Source: Streptomyces rubradiris
GTDB lineage: Bacteria > Actinomycetota > Actinomycetes > Streptomycetales > Streptomycetaceae
Direction: 5' to 3'
DNA length: 64,000 nucleotides
Assembly (NCBI RefSeq): GCF_016860525.1
Contig: NZ_BNEA01000001.1
Span: forward strand, 124,001 to 188,000
Part shown: one piece after another, positions 53,913-62,773 of the stretch
Layout of the letters: every line of letters starts with the position of its first letter
Position numbering within the stretch: the first letter of the stretch is position 1
Program-made: the position numbers and the translations under genes
Notes under the pieces: generated by a model
Told to the model about the DNA's origin: nothing
Database searches by the model: none
Seen by the model: the letters and a program-made list of their open reading frames with translations, nothing else

Positions 53913-54906
53913 GTGACGACCGCCCTGTCGGTCCTCGACCCCACCATCATCCCCAGCGGTCTCACCGCCGCGGACACCGTCGCCGCGAGCGTCGGTCTCG
54001 CCCGGCACGCCGAGGAACTCGGCTACCGGCGGCTGTGGGTGACGGAGCACCACAACCACCCCGGCCTCGCCATGGGGACCCCGCCCGTCCTGATGGCGCA
54101 CCTGGCCGCGCGGACGAACCGGCTCCGCATCGGCTGCGCATCGGTTCCGGTGGCGTCATGCTGCCCCGCCACGCCCCGCTCGCGGTGGCCGAACAGTTCG
54201 CCCTGCTCGCCGCGCTCCACCCCGGCCGGATCGACCTCGGCGTGGGACGCGGGCCGGGCACCGGTCCGGCCACCGCCCGCGCGCTCCGCCGCGCCGACGC
54301 GCACGACTTCCCGCAGGCGGTGACGGAGCTGCAGGCGTTCCTCGGGGAGCGGGAGTGGTCGCCGGGGCACCCGTACGGCACCATCCGCACGGTGCCCGGA
54401 CCGGTCGTGCCCCCGCCCCTGTGGATCCTCGGTTCGAGCACGTACGGCGCACGCCTGGCCGCCGCCGCGGGGCTTCGCTCCGCCTTCGCCCACCACTTCG
54501 GCGGCGGCGACGCGGAGCACGCCCTCCGGCTGTACCGCGACACCTTCCGCCCCTCGGCGGCGCGGGACCGGCCTCGTACCCTCATCACCGTGACCGTGGT
54601 CGCCGCCGACACCGCTGCGGAGGCCCGCCGCCACGCGCCTCCCAGGAACTCGTCCGGCCGCGGATCGCCCGGGGGCTGCCGGACGCGCTGCTGCCCGCCG
54701 ACGAGGCGGCGGCCCGGCTCGACGGCGCCGCCGGCCCGTTCGGCGCCCCGGCCGTCGTCGGTGACCCGTTCACGGTCCGGGAGGAGCTGGGCCGGCTGAT
54801 GAAGTCGACCGGGGCCGACGAACCGATGGTGAACACCTGCGTCCACGACCAGCGGGCCCGCCCGCGCTCCTACGTGCTCGTGGCCGAGGCGATGGCCGCC
54901 GGCTGA
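53913..54906 (+). pseudogene. LLM-class (MsnO8-like) oxidoreductase with two frameshifts
   Basis: GTG 53913 begins a luciferase-like protein ([20 protein letters not shown]). At about 54125-54150 the sequence CGCATCGG is repeated with CTG between, an 11-base insertion that breaks the frame just before the family block [20 protein letters not shown]. Near 54640 a second shift leads to [19 protein letters not shown] and the normal C-terminus. Without these it would be about 330 residues and intact. Its end overlaps the convergent TetR gene by 37 bp. Confidence 0.75.
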
Positions 54907-55535
54907 GGTTCCGGCCGCCGACGTGCCGCCCCGTCGAAGTAGAGGGACGTGACGGACCGCGCGGCCTCTTCCAGCTCCTCGCCGATGAACTGCGGGTACA
55001 GCAGGGCGCCCTGGATCAGGGCGCCGTGCAGCGCGCCGAGCCGCTCCGCCGGGAGGTCGCACCGCAGTACGCCCTCGCGCTGGCCGCGCGCGGCCAGCTC
55101 CGACAGGGGGCGGGCGACGGCCAGTTCGCGCCGTGTCGGCTCGCTCGCCGGCCCGGGCAGGCCGACGACCCAGTACTCGCGTCCCACGGCAAGCAGCGCA
55201 CGGGTCGCGGCCAGGACCGCGTCCCGGACCGGCGCGCCGCAAAGGTCCGCCCGGCGCAGGGCCCGTACGCATTCGTCCGCCGCGAACTGGGTCAGCTCCG
55301 CGAACAGCGCCTCCCGGTCGGCGAAATGGCGGTACAGCGTGGCCCGGCCGACACCGGCGGTCCGGGCGATCTCGGCCATGCCCACGCCGCGGCCGTGCGT
55401 GCGCAGCGCCTGTGCCGCGCCGCGCAGGATCGTCCGGTGCACGCGCCCCTCACCCGGGGAACCGCCGGCACCGGCCGGACCGCTCACGGGAGCGGGGACG
55501 GGGGCGGGGGTGCTGCGCGCTGCCGTGTCACTCAT
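54870..55535 (-). CDS. TetR-family regulator
   Basis: A 221-residue regulator with a 35-residue Ala/Pro-rich N-terminus, then helix-turn-helix GVGMAEIARTAGVGRATLYR and HFADREALFAEL, and a C-terminal ligand domain. Its 3' end overlaps that of the convergent LLM pseudogene. It is not divergent to a likely target; the hydrolase and SDR genes upstream on the same strand are possible regulon members. Confidence 0.88.
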   Translation of the reverse strand: MSDTAARSTPAPVPAPVSGPAGAGGSPGEGRVHRTILRGAAQALRTHGRGVGMAEIARTAGVGRATLYRHFADREALFAELTQFAADECVRALRRADLCGAPVRDAVLAATRALLAVGREYWVVGLPGPASEPTRRELAVARPLSELAARGQREGVLRCDLPAERLGALHGALIQGALLYPQFIGEELEEAARSVTSLYFDGAARRRPEPQPAAIASATST

Positions 55536-55617
55536 CGCGGCAGCGTAACCGCGCGCTTCCCGGGGCGGTACCACACGCCCCCCCCGCAGGAGGCGTGCGG
55601 TCTCGGCGGCCCGTGGT

Positions 55618-56607
55618 TCAGGTGCCCGGCGCCGGGGTGCCGTCGACGCCGAGCCGCTCCCGCAGCCAGGCCACGGCGCGCTCCTGCGCGGCGGCCGCCT
55701 CGGGCAGCTCGTCGGCGAAGTCGATGAAGCCGTGGAACATCCCCCGGGCACGGTGGATCTCGGCCCGGTCGAGCCGGGCCGCGTAGGCCCGCCCCTCGTC
55801 CCGCAGCGGATCGCACTCCGCCTCCACCAGCAGCGCGGGGGGAAGCCCGCCGGTGTCCTCCGCGAGCGCGGGCGCGACCTCCGCGGTCGGCTCGGCGCCG
55901 CCGAGGTACTGCTGCCAGTACCAGCGCATCGCCGCGGCGGTGAGGAAGTGGCCCGTACCGAAGTCCCGCATCGACGCCGTGTCCAGACGCGGGTCGAGCG
56001 CGGGGTAGATCAGCAGTTGGGCGGCGGGCCGGGAGCCGCCCCGGTCGCGCGCCGTCAGGCAGACCGACGTGGCGAGGTTGCCTCCCGAGCTGTCGCCCGC
56101 CACGGCGATCCGCGCGGGGTCGCAGCCGAGGGACGCCGCATGGCGCACGGCCCAGCCGAACGCCGCGCGGGCGTCCCGGACCGCCGCCGGGGCCGGATGC
56201 TCCGGGGCCAGCCGGTAGTCGACGGAGACGACCACGGCGCCGGTCCCGGCCGCCAGCCGACGGCAGAGCCCGTCGTGGCTGTCGAGCCCGCACAGCACGA
56301 ATCCGCCGCCGTGGAAGAAGAGGACGAGCGGGAGCGAAGGGCCCGGCTCGGCCCGCGCCCGGCCGTGTCCCGGCCCGTACGGACGGTAGATCCGTACGGG
56401 CAGCGGCGGGGCCCCCGCCGGGCCGGGGATCGTACGGTCGGTGACCGACGCGAGCGCGGGCCGCCGGGCGGGCGGCCGGGCGATGGCGCGCCGTACGGCG
56501 GCGGCGTCCGTGCCGGGGCCGAGCGCGGGGAAGCCTGCGGTGAGGGCGTCGGCGAGGGCGCGGGCCGCCGGGGTGAGGACGGCCGGGGCCGGGGACGGGT
56601 CGTTCAC
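55618..56607 (-). CDS. HSL-family alpha/beta hydrolase (esterase)
   Basis: A 329-residue esterase of the hormone-sensitive-lipase group. The oxyanion motif is FFHGGGFVLCG, the nucleophile motif GDSSGGNLA, and the catalytic Asp and His lie near ECDPLRDEG and GMFHGFIDF. GTG 56607 overlaps the stop of the upstream SDR gene (GTGA), so the two are coupled. It may hydrolyse esters or lactones produced in the catabolic pathway of this island. Confidence 0.92.
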   Translation of the reverse strand: MNDPSPAPAVLTPAARALADALTAGFPALGPGTDAAAVRRAIARPPARRPALASVTDRTIPGPAGAPPLPVRIYRPYGPGHGRARAEPGPSLPLVLFFHGGGFVLCGLDSHDGLCRRLAAGTGAVVVSVDYRLAPEHPAPAAVRDARAAFGWAVRHAASLGCDPARIAVAGDSSGGNLATSVCLTARDRGGSRPAAQLLIYPALDPRLDTASMRDFGTGHFLTAAAMRWYWQQYLGGAEPTAEVAPALAEDTGGLPPALLVEAECDPLRDEGRAYAARLDRAEIHRARGMFHGFIDFADELPEAAAAQERAVAWLRERLGVDGTPAPGT

Positions 56608-57434
56608 TGCGCCGCCAGCCCGCCGTCGACCGCGAACTCCGCGCCCGTCACATAGGCGGAGGCGTCGGACGCGAGGAAGAGCACCAGGCCGGTGACGTCG
56701 TCGGGCGTACCGATCCGCCGCGCGGGGACGTGCGGCCACTCCTCGCGGGCGGCGTCGCCGGTACCGGTCACCGTGGCGATCATGGGGGTGTCGATCACGC
56801 CGGGGTGGACCGAGTTGACGCGGATGCCCTCGGCGGCCACGTCGAGCGCGACCGACTTGGTCATTCCGCGCAGCCCGGACTTCGTGGCCCCGTAGGCGCT
56901 GTGCCCCGGGATGCCCTTCAGTCCGGCGGTGGAGGAGATGTTGACGATCGACCCGCCGCCCACGGCACGCATGGCGGGCAGCACGGCCCGGATGCCGAGG
57001 AACGGGCCGAGCAGATTCACCGCGAACAGCGTGCGGAACTCCTCCTCGGACTGCTCTGTCACGTGCGCCGTGCGCCACAGCGCGGCGTTGTTGACCAGGA
57101 CGTCCAGCCGGCCGAGGCGTTCCCGGGCGTACGCGACCGCGCGGGCCCAGTCCTCGGCGGACGAGACGTCGTGGCGTACGAAGAGCGCGGCGTCCGCACG
57201 CCCCAGATCGCGGCGGATCGCCTCCGCCTCGGCCGCACCGCCCCGCTCGTCGACATCCGTGAGCACCACCGACGCGCCGGCGGTGGCGAGCGTCCGCGCG
57301 TGCCGCGCCCCCTGGCCGCGCGCGGCACCGGTGACCAGGGCCACCCGCCCGGTCAGGTCGAAAGCGGCCGGGGGCGACGCCCCCACGGGTGACCCGGCCA
57401 CGGGCAGGGTGTCTTCGGGCATCGAGAGCTCCAC
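56604..57434 (-). CDS. SDR-family oxidoreductase
   Basis: A 276-residue short-chain dehydrogenase with a 25-residue N-terminal tail. It shows TGAARGQGARHA, an Asp in VVLTDVDERGG indicating NAD use, NNAA, the catalytic serine in IVNISSTAGLKG and YGATK. It is closely similar in layout to the SDR at 44932, suggesting paralogues acting on related hydroxyl groups. GTG 57434 has GAGGAG upstream. It forms an operon with the downstream esterase. Confidence 0.92.
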   Translation of the reverse strand: MELSMPEDTLPVAGSPVGASPPAAFDLTGRVALVTGAARGQGARHARTLATAGASVVLTDVDERGGAAEAEAIRRDLGRADAALFVRHDVSSAEDWARAVAYARERLGRLDVLVNNAALWRTAHVTEQSEEEFRTLFAVNLLGPFLGIRAVLPAMRAVGGGSIVNISSTAGLKGIPGHSAYGATKSGLRGMTKSVALDVAAEGIRVNSVHPGVIDTPMIATVTGTGDAAREEWPHVPARRIGTPDDVTGLVLFLASDASAYVTGAEFAVDGGLAAQ

Positions 57435-57624
57435 CGGATCTCCTCGGGATTCCTCGGGTTCGACGTTCCTCGGGTTCGACGGGACGGCCGCGCCGCGCGT
57501 CGCGACGGGCGCCCGGAGCCCCGGCGGTCCGGGGCGGAGCCTTCCTAACAGGGCCCGGCGGACGACGGGCCGGGAATCCCGCTCAGCGGGACGAGGACTG
57601 CTCCCGGCGACGCCCGGCCCATCT

Positions 57625-58027
57625 GCCCGCCCACGGCGCCACCATCACCTCCTACGACTTCCGCCACCTGGACATGGCGGCACGGACCTGGGCCGGCCGG
57701 CGCGTCGTGCCGAGGTGGGTCTGCGCGCCGTACGGGACCTGGCCCTCGGCCGAAAACCGGTCGCCCTGGGAGAGGTGCTGGTGGCCCGGCTCCGCCTCGC
57801 CCTGGCCGGGCTCGGCGGCTGCCTCTGGCTCGACGCGCCGCTGGAGGAGCTGCTGTACGACGAGGGCGCGGGCGGCGTCGCGGGCGGTACGGACGTACCG
57901 CGCGGGCCGCCCGGTCGAGGTGCGTGCGCGCCGGGGCGTGGTCCTGGCCTCCGGCGGCTTCTCCAGGAACCGGACGCCGCGGGACCGCTACCTGCCCGCG
58001 CCCACCTCGGCCGGTGCCGGGGCGTAA
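57625..58027 (+). pseudogene. KstD-like FAD-binding dehydrogenase fragment
   Basis: A central fragment of a 3-ketosteroid delta-1-dehydrogenase/fumarate-reductase-type flavoprotein. One frame has ATITSYDFRHLDMAARTW; the next has LALGRKPVALGEVLVARLRL, CLWLDAPLEELLYDEG; then the first frame resumes with GRPVEVRARRGVVLASGGFS and DRYLPAPTSAG before a stop. Both the FAD-binding N-terminus and the C-terminal third are missing. Confidence 0.65.
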
Positions 58028-58106
58028 GTTGGGCACGGGCCGGTCCAGGCCCCTGGGGGAGGGCCGTGGCCGGAACCAGGCCCCGGAGGAGAGAAGGACA
58101 CCACTG

Positions 58107-58904
58107 ATGACCCATCCGGCGTCGCACCCGGCGATCGACACCTCGGTGCCGCACTCGGCCCGCATCTGGAACTACTGGCTGGGCGGGAAGGACAACTACC
58201 CGGTCGACGAGGCGGCCGGCGACGCGTACACCGCCGTCTTCCCCGGCATCGTCGCCATCGCCCGCGGCAGCCGCGCCTTCCTGCGCCGCGCCATCGGCCA
58301 TCTCGTCACCGAGGCGGGCATCCGGCAGTTCCTGGACATCGGCACCGGCCTGCCGACCGCCGAGAACACCCACGAGGTCGCCCAGCGGCTCGCCCCCGAG
58401 GCACGGATCGTCTACGTCGACAACGACCCGATGGTCCTCGCTCACGCCCGGGCGCTGCTCTACTCCTCCCCCGAGGGCGCGACCGCCTACGTCGACGCCG
58501 ATGTGACGGACCCGGACCGCATCCTCTCGATCGCCGCGAAGACGCTGGACCTCGCCCGGCCCACCGCGCTCATCCTCAGCAACATCCTGGGCCACGTCGC
58601 CGACGACGATCAGGCCCGCTCCATCGTGGACCGGCTGATGGGCGCGCTGCCGTCCGGCAGTTACCTGTGTGCCGACGACGGGTCGCTCGGCATCGACCCG
58701 GCTTTCGAGCAGGCCCAGGAGGCCTACAACAACAGCGGCGCGGTCCCGTACAACCTGCGTACCGTGGAGGCGATCACCTCGTTCTTCGACGGCCTGGAGC
58801 TGGTCGAGCCCGGTGTCGTGCCGGTCACCCAGTGGCGCCCCGAACCCGGTGCGCCCGCCCCGGAGGTCGTCGCCGAGCACGGGGGCCTCGCCCGCAAGCC
58901 GTGA
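58107..58904 (+). CDS. SAM-dependent methyltransferase, DUF574 type
   Basis: A 265-residue protein of the Methyltransf_19 (DUF574) family, greatly expanded in Streptomyces. Typical blocks are PHSARIWNYWLGGKDNYPVD, QFLDIGTGLPTAENTHEVAQ, YVDNDPMVLAHARALL and an ILSNILGHV segment. SAM binds at DIGTG. The natural substrates are unknown; some members act in secondary metabolism. The ATG at 58107 follows AGGAGAGAAGGA. Confidence 0.92.
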   Translation: MTHPASHPAIDTSVPHSARIWNYWLGGKDNYPVDEAAGDAYTAVFPGIVAIARGSRAFLRRAIGHLVTEAGIRQFLDIGTGLPTAENTHEVAQRLAPEARIVYVDNDPMVLAHARALLYSSPEGATAYVDADVTDPDRILSIAAKTLDLARPTALILSNILGHVADDDQARSIVDRLMGALPSGSYLCADDGSLGIDPAFEQAQEAYNNSGAVPYNLRTVEAITSFFDGLELVEPGVVPVTQWRPEPGAPAPEVVAEHGGLARKP

Positions 58905-58956
58905 CCCCCGCACGGGCAGCGCCGCGCGCCACCGGGCTCTCCTCGTCGCACGCCTA

Positions 58957-59424
58957 CTAGCGCGTCGCGCCACCGGTGTTGCGGATCATCCGTTGGAGGA
59001 CCTTCACGGTGGTGACGTAGTCGGCGTCGGAGATGCCCTGGTGGATGTGGTCGCGGATCGCGGGAGCGTGCCGCTTGAGGGTGGCGCGGGCCTCCTCCCC
59101 GGCCGCGGTGATCCACAGCCGTCCGTCGCCGTCGCGGGTGAGCCGACCGCGCTCCAGCAGGGTCTCGGCCTCGGCCGCCAGGTCGTCCTCGGGCCTGAGG
59201 TAGGTGCTCATGGTCTGGCGGAGTTCGGCGAGGGTCATCCCGCGGCCGTCGGCCGAGAGGTCGTGCTGCGACAGGTGGCGCAGCAGCCAGTACCCGGGCT
59301 GGGTGAAGCCCAGTTCGGCCTGCCGGGCACGGATGAAGGCGATGAGGGCCTCGTAGGCGATTTTGGTCCAGTACGCGGCCGGCTCGGCGGCGAGTTCGGC
59401 GTCGGTGCGGGGCTGGGCGGACAC
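58957..59424 (-). CDS. MarR-like winged-helix regulator
   Basis: A 155-residue helical protein with a winged-helix core: FTQPGYWLLRHLSQHDL, MTLAELRQTMSTYLRPED, ETLLERGRLTRDGDGRLWIT and AAGEEARATLKRHAPAI. GTG 59424 has AGGAGGT upstream. No adjacent gene is an obvious target. Confidence 0.8.
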   Translation of the reverse strand: MSAQPRTDAELAAEPAAYWTKIAYEALIAFIRARQAELGFTQPGYWLLRHLSQHDLSADGRGMTLAELRQTMSTYLRPEDDLAAEAETLLERGRLTRDGDGRLWITAAGEEARATLKRHAPAIRDHIHQGISDADYVTTVKVLQRMIRNTGGATR

Positions 59425-59863
59425 GGCGGTACCTCCTGCGGACGATCGCTGACCCGGGCACCGTAGAACCTCGACCATGCTTGAGATCAAGGCCGGCCGG
59501 TGTCACGCCGGACGGCAACGGGGCGCGGCCCGGGCCGGCGCCTACCGGCGGCTGACCGGGCCGCGTCGAGCAGTTGTCGCGGCTGAACCCCCGATCCTGT
59601 GGGCCGCCCGCAACGGTGTGCTCGCCTCTTGGTTCGGCGCGGCGACCCGACCGGCCGTACCCACGGCTCGCCGGCGATGTGTCCACCCCGTCGGCAGCGC
59701 CGACGACCACGGCGACGGGCACCCCCGCGCGGGAACCCGATCCGCCCGCCCAGGTCGAGGGCGCGATCCCGTTGCCGGCGGCCCGCACGGATTGATCACA
59801 CGGTTGTCACACTCGCCTGCCAGAATCGTGGCGGAGCCGACACACGACCGCGCTGGAGGACCC
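59425..59863. other. Gene-free region upstream of the LLM gene
   Basis: A 439-bp divergent region between the MarR-like and LLM genes. Open frames here lack starts with ribosome binding sites. TTGATC and TTGTCA hexamers near 59793-59808 could be promoter elements for the LLM gene. Confidence 0.5.
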
Positions 59864-60901
59864 GTGCCGCCCACCTCTCGCCCGCTGCGCAAGCTGGGGT
59901 TCTTGACCATCGGCCTGTTCGACGCGGCGGATCCCGGGCGGGGTCACGAGTCCACGCTGCGCCTCATCGAACTGGGCGAGCGGCTCGGCTTCGACAGCGC
60001 CTGGATCCGCCACCGGCATCTGCAGTACGGCATCTCGTCCCCGGTCGCGGTCCTGGCCGCCGCCTCGCAGCGCACCCGGCGGATCCAGCTGGGCACCGCG
60101 GTGACGCCGCTCGGCTGGGAGAACCCGCTGCGGCTCGCCGAGGACCTGGCGACGGTCGACGTGCTGTCCGGCGGCCGGCTCAACCCGGGCGTCAGCGTGG
60201 GCCCGCCGGCGCACTACGACCGGGTCAAGGGCGCCCTCTACCCGGACACCGCCGACGCGGAGGACTTCGGTTTCGAGCGGGTGCGGCGGCTGCTGGACCT
60301 GGTGCGCGGCAAGCCCGCCACCGACTTCAGCGGGACGGAGGGGTTCGAGGTCTTCTCCGACATCGTCCAGCCGCACTCCCCCGGGCTCGGGGAGCGGATG
60401 TGGTACGGCGGCGGCAGCCTGCGCTCGGCGCGCTGGGCCGGCGAGCACGGCATGAACTTCCTGACCAGCAGCGTGGTGAAGGTGGAGGACACCGGCGGCG
60501 CGGACGGGCCGCCCGACTTCGCGGCGATCCAGTCGTCCCTCATCCGGGAGTTCCGGGCCCACCACCCCGACGGGGAGGCGGCCCGGGTCTCCCACGGGCT
60601 GGTGGTGATCCCGACCGACTCCGCGAGCCCCGCGCAGCGCGCCAAGTACGCGGAGTACGCGGCCCGGCGGCTGCCCCGCACGGCCTCCCCGCAGGGCCCG
60701 GCACGGCAGCTGTTCGCGCCGGACCTGGTCGGCACCTCGGCTGAGCTGGCCGAGCGGCTGCACGCGCACGCCGCCTTCCGCGAGGTCGACGAGGTGGCGT
60801 TCGCCCTGCCGTTCACCTTCGAGTACGAGGACTACGCGCAGATCCTGACGGACATGGCGACGAAGCTCGGACCGGCCCTGGGCTGGCGGCCCGCCGGGTA
60901 A
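59864..60901 (+). CDS. LLM-class flavin-dependent oxidoreductase
   Basis: A 345-residue luciferase-like enzyme. The blocks LGFLTIGLFDAADPGRGHES, GFDSAWIRHRHLQYG, RRIQLGTAVTPLGWENPLRL, and VDVLSGGRLNPGVSVGPP mark the family. GTG 59864 follows CTGGAGG at good spacing, so the much longer in-frame extension upstream is not used. Substrate and cofactor (FMN or F420) cannot be decided from sequence. Confidence 0.9.
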   Translation: MPPTSRPLRKLGFLTIGLFDAADPGRGHESTLRLIELGERLGFDSAWIRHRHLQYGISSPVAVLAAASQRTRRIQLGTAVTPLGWENPLRLAEDLATVDVLSGGRLNPGVSVGPPAHYDRVKGALYPDTADAEDFGFERVRRLLDLVRGKPATDFSGTEGFEVFSDIVQPHSPGLGERMWYGGGSLRSARWAGEHGMNFLTSSVVKVEDTGGADGPPDFAAIQSSLIREFRAHHPDGEAARVSHGLVVIPTDSASPAQRAKYAEYAARRLPRTASPQGPARQLFAPDLVGTSAELAERLHAHAAFREVDEVAFALPFTFEYEDYAQILTDMATKLGPALGWRPAG

Positions 60902-61066
60902 CCCGGGCATCGGCCGTGCCGGGTACCCGGGGCGCCTGGACCGGACGCGGGAAAGGAACCTGGGCGGCACCCCGCTGGTCCTGGACGTCCTGTACGTGCT
61001 GCCGCACGGCTCGCCGTTCTCCGAGGACGCACCGGACCCGGGCTGCCCACGGCCGGTGACCGCCGC

Positions 61067-61534
61067 TCAGCCCCGACGGGCGCGCAGGACGGCGAGGGCG
61101 CGGTCGGCGTGGGTGTTCATGCGCAGCTCGCTGCGGACCACCTCCAGGACGGTACGGTCCCCGGCGATCACGAAGGTGACGCGCTTGGTCGGGGCCAGGG
61201 AGAAGCCCCGCCGGACGCCGAACCGCTCGCGGACCACGCCGTCGGCGTCGGACAGCAGCGGCATGCCGAGCCGGTGCCGGTCGGTGAACTCCCGCTGCTT
61301 GCCGACGGCATCCCCGCTGATGCCGACGGGCCGGGCGCCGAGCGCCGCGAACTCGGCGGCCAGATCCCGGAAGTGGCAGGCCTCGGCGGTGCAGCCGGGG
61401 GTGAGGGCGGCGGGGTAGAAGAAGAGCACGACGGGCCCGTCGGCCAGCAGTCCGGTGAGCCGGCGGGTGGTCCCGGTCTCGTCGGGCAGGGCGAAGTCCT
61501 CCGCCGTGTCCCCGACCGCGAGGGGCCTGGTCAC
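61067..61534 (-). CDS. Peroxiredoxin (AhpC/TSA, BCP-like)
   Basis: A 155-residue thiol peroxidase reducing hydroperoxides. The active-site region FYPAALTPGCTAEACHFRDL has the peroxidatic Cys and, five residues later, the resolving Cys as in atypical 2-Cys BCP enzymes. GTG 61534 overlaps the stop of the upstream DoxX-like gene (GTGA), so the two are translationally coupled and probably cooperate in redox defence. Confidence 0.92.
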   Translation of the reverse strand: MTRPLAVGDTAEDFALPDETGTTRRLTGLLADGPVVLFFYPAALTPGCTAEACHFRDLAAEFAALGARPVGISGDAVGKQREFTDRHRLGMPLLSDADGVVRERFGVRRGFSLAPTKRVTFVIAGDRTVLEVVRSELRMNTHADRALAVLRARRG

Positions 61535-61911
61535 GACCGGCCCTTTCCGCCGCGGGCCACGCCGCGCGCCCACAGCACCAGGGGCACCTGGAGGGGCAGC
61601 CGGGCCAGGGCCGCCGCCCGCAGCGGGGCCGGCCGGTGGCGCCAGTCCACGGCCATCCGGACGTTGGCCGGGAAGACACCGACGAAGAAGGCGGCCGCCG
61701 CCTTCGCGGCCGTCGCGCGGGTGCGCGGCGCGGCGATCCCGGCCGCCAGCGCCAGTTCGACGGCCCCGCTGCCGTAGGTCCAGGCCCGGGGCGGGCCCGG
61801 CAGCGAGTGCGGGATGATCGCGTCGAACTGCCGGGGTACGGCGAAGTGGGCGGCTCCCGCGGCGGCCAGCAGGCCGGCGAGCAGCAGGGGTGAGCGTTCG
61901 GACCGGGGCAC
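61531..61911 (-). CDS. DoxX-like membrane protein
   Basis: A 126-residue protein with four predicted membrane spans (LLLAGLLAAAGAAHFAVP, GAVELALAAGIA, KAAAAFFVGVFPANVRMAVD, LPLQVPLVLWARG). It belongs to the DoxX/YphA-like group, which in actinobacteria is linked to membrane redox protection. GTG 61911 follows AGGAGG. It is first gene of an operon with the overlapping peroxiredoxin. Confidence 0.85.
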   Translation of the reverse strand: MPRSERSPLLLAGLLAAAGAAHFAVPRQFDAIIPHSLPGPPRAWTYGSGAVELALAAGIAAPRTRATAAKAAAAFFVGVFPANVRMAVDWRHRPAPLRAAALARLPLQVPLVLWARGVARGGKGRS

Positions 61912-61976
61912 GGTTCCTCCTGTGGTGGCCTGCCGCCGGATATTACTGGAGCGTAGGACGGCTCGGGGTCCCGGTG

Positions 61977-62117
61977 CCGGGTGGGCCGGGACCGAGCCTG
62001 ACCGGGGCCGCCTCAGGCCGCGACGAGCTCGGCCCAGCGGGTGACCCCGGGTGGGCCGGGACCGAGCCTGACCGGGGCCGCCTCAGGCCGCGACGAGCTC
62101 GGCCCAGCGGGTGACCC
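61977..62117. repeat. Perfect 70-bp tandem duplication at the 3' end of the ATPase gene
   Basis: 61977-62047 is identical to 62047-62117 with a period of 70 bp. The right-hand copy contains the last 11 codons and stop of the ATPase gene (minus strand); the left copy repeats them downstream as non-coding sequence. Perfect identity indicates a recent event. Confidence 0.95.
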
Positions 62118-62508
62118 GTCCGGGGTGGACCCGTATGCCGTGGCGGGTCGCCAGGGCGTGGACGATCGCCTCGCCCCGGCCGTGCTCGTCCGGGTCGATC
62201 CCGGCGCGGGTCGCGCCCGCGGCGGGGTCGGGTCCGGCGTCGGTGACCTCGACGCGCAGGATGGCGGGGTGGTCGCCGCGCAGCCAGGACAGCCGGAGTT
62301 CGGCCGGCGGGCGGGCGTGCACGATGGCGTTGGTGACCAGCTCCGACACCACGAGCAGCGAGTCCTCGACGAGCTCCGGACACACCCTCCACTCGGCGAG
62401 GAGCGCCGCCGCCCGCCGGCGTACGGCGGACACCGCGCCGGCGACGGGAGGCACCGGACACACGTGTTCATGTGCCGCCCGAAGCAGACTGTTGAGCTGG
62501 GCCACCAT
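62083..62508 (-). CDS. Anti-sigma-factor-like ATP-binding protein (HATPase_c)
   Basis: A 141-residue protein of the RsbW/SpoIIAB-like group abundant in Streptomyces, kinases that bind sigma factors or anti-anti-sigma partners. The N-box is SELVTNAIVHARPPAEL; the G1-like region is reduced to VTDAGPDP and the G2-like to HGRGEAIVHALATRHGIR. Start ATG 62508. It could pair with one of the SpoIIE phosphatases in the window, but none is adjacent. Confidence 0.85.
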   Translation of the reverse strand: MVAQLNSLLRAAHEHVCPVPPVAGAVSAVRRRAAALLAEWRVCPELVEDSLLVVSELVTNAIVHARPPAELRLSWLRGDHPAILRVEVTDAGPDPAAGATRAGIDPDEHGRGEAIVHALATRHGIRVHPGRVTRWAELVAA

Positions 62509-62773
62509 GTTCTCTCCCGATGTGCTGCCGGTCTCGCGCGCTTGTCTCGGCGTCTTCCGGGCCTCAGAGCACGTTAGGGAGACAAATCGGGCGGGTCAAT
62601 GAACGCCGGTCGGCATTACCGAACGTCTCCGTCGCCGCCCCGGCCGCGGCCGCGCTCCGGCCCGGACCACCGCGCCTCTCGCCGGGCCACCGGGGCCTGT
62701 CGCCGGGCCGCCGGGCCCCACCGCCGGGCCACCCCGCGGGGCGAAGCCTCCCCGGCGGTAATAGGCTCGCCTC

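Noticed and set aside
52292..53977. 561-codon minus-strand frame opposite the DHA2 exporter
   Set aside because: Gly/Glu/Asp-rich shadow. The plus strand has 14 hydrophobic segments and motif A.
59477..59863. N-terminal extension of the LLM enzyme from 59477
   Set aside because: GTG 59864 has a proper ribosome binding site and begins the family domain; the upstream part has no similarity to LLM proteins.
60813..61679. Alternative frame fusing the DoxX and peroxiredoxin region
   Set aside because: The two genes have normal family lengths and a GTGA overlap; the fused frame is out of register with both.
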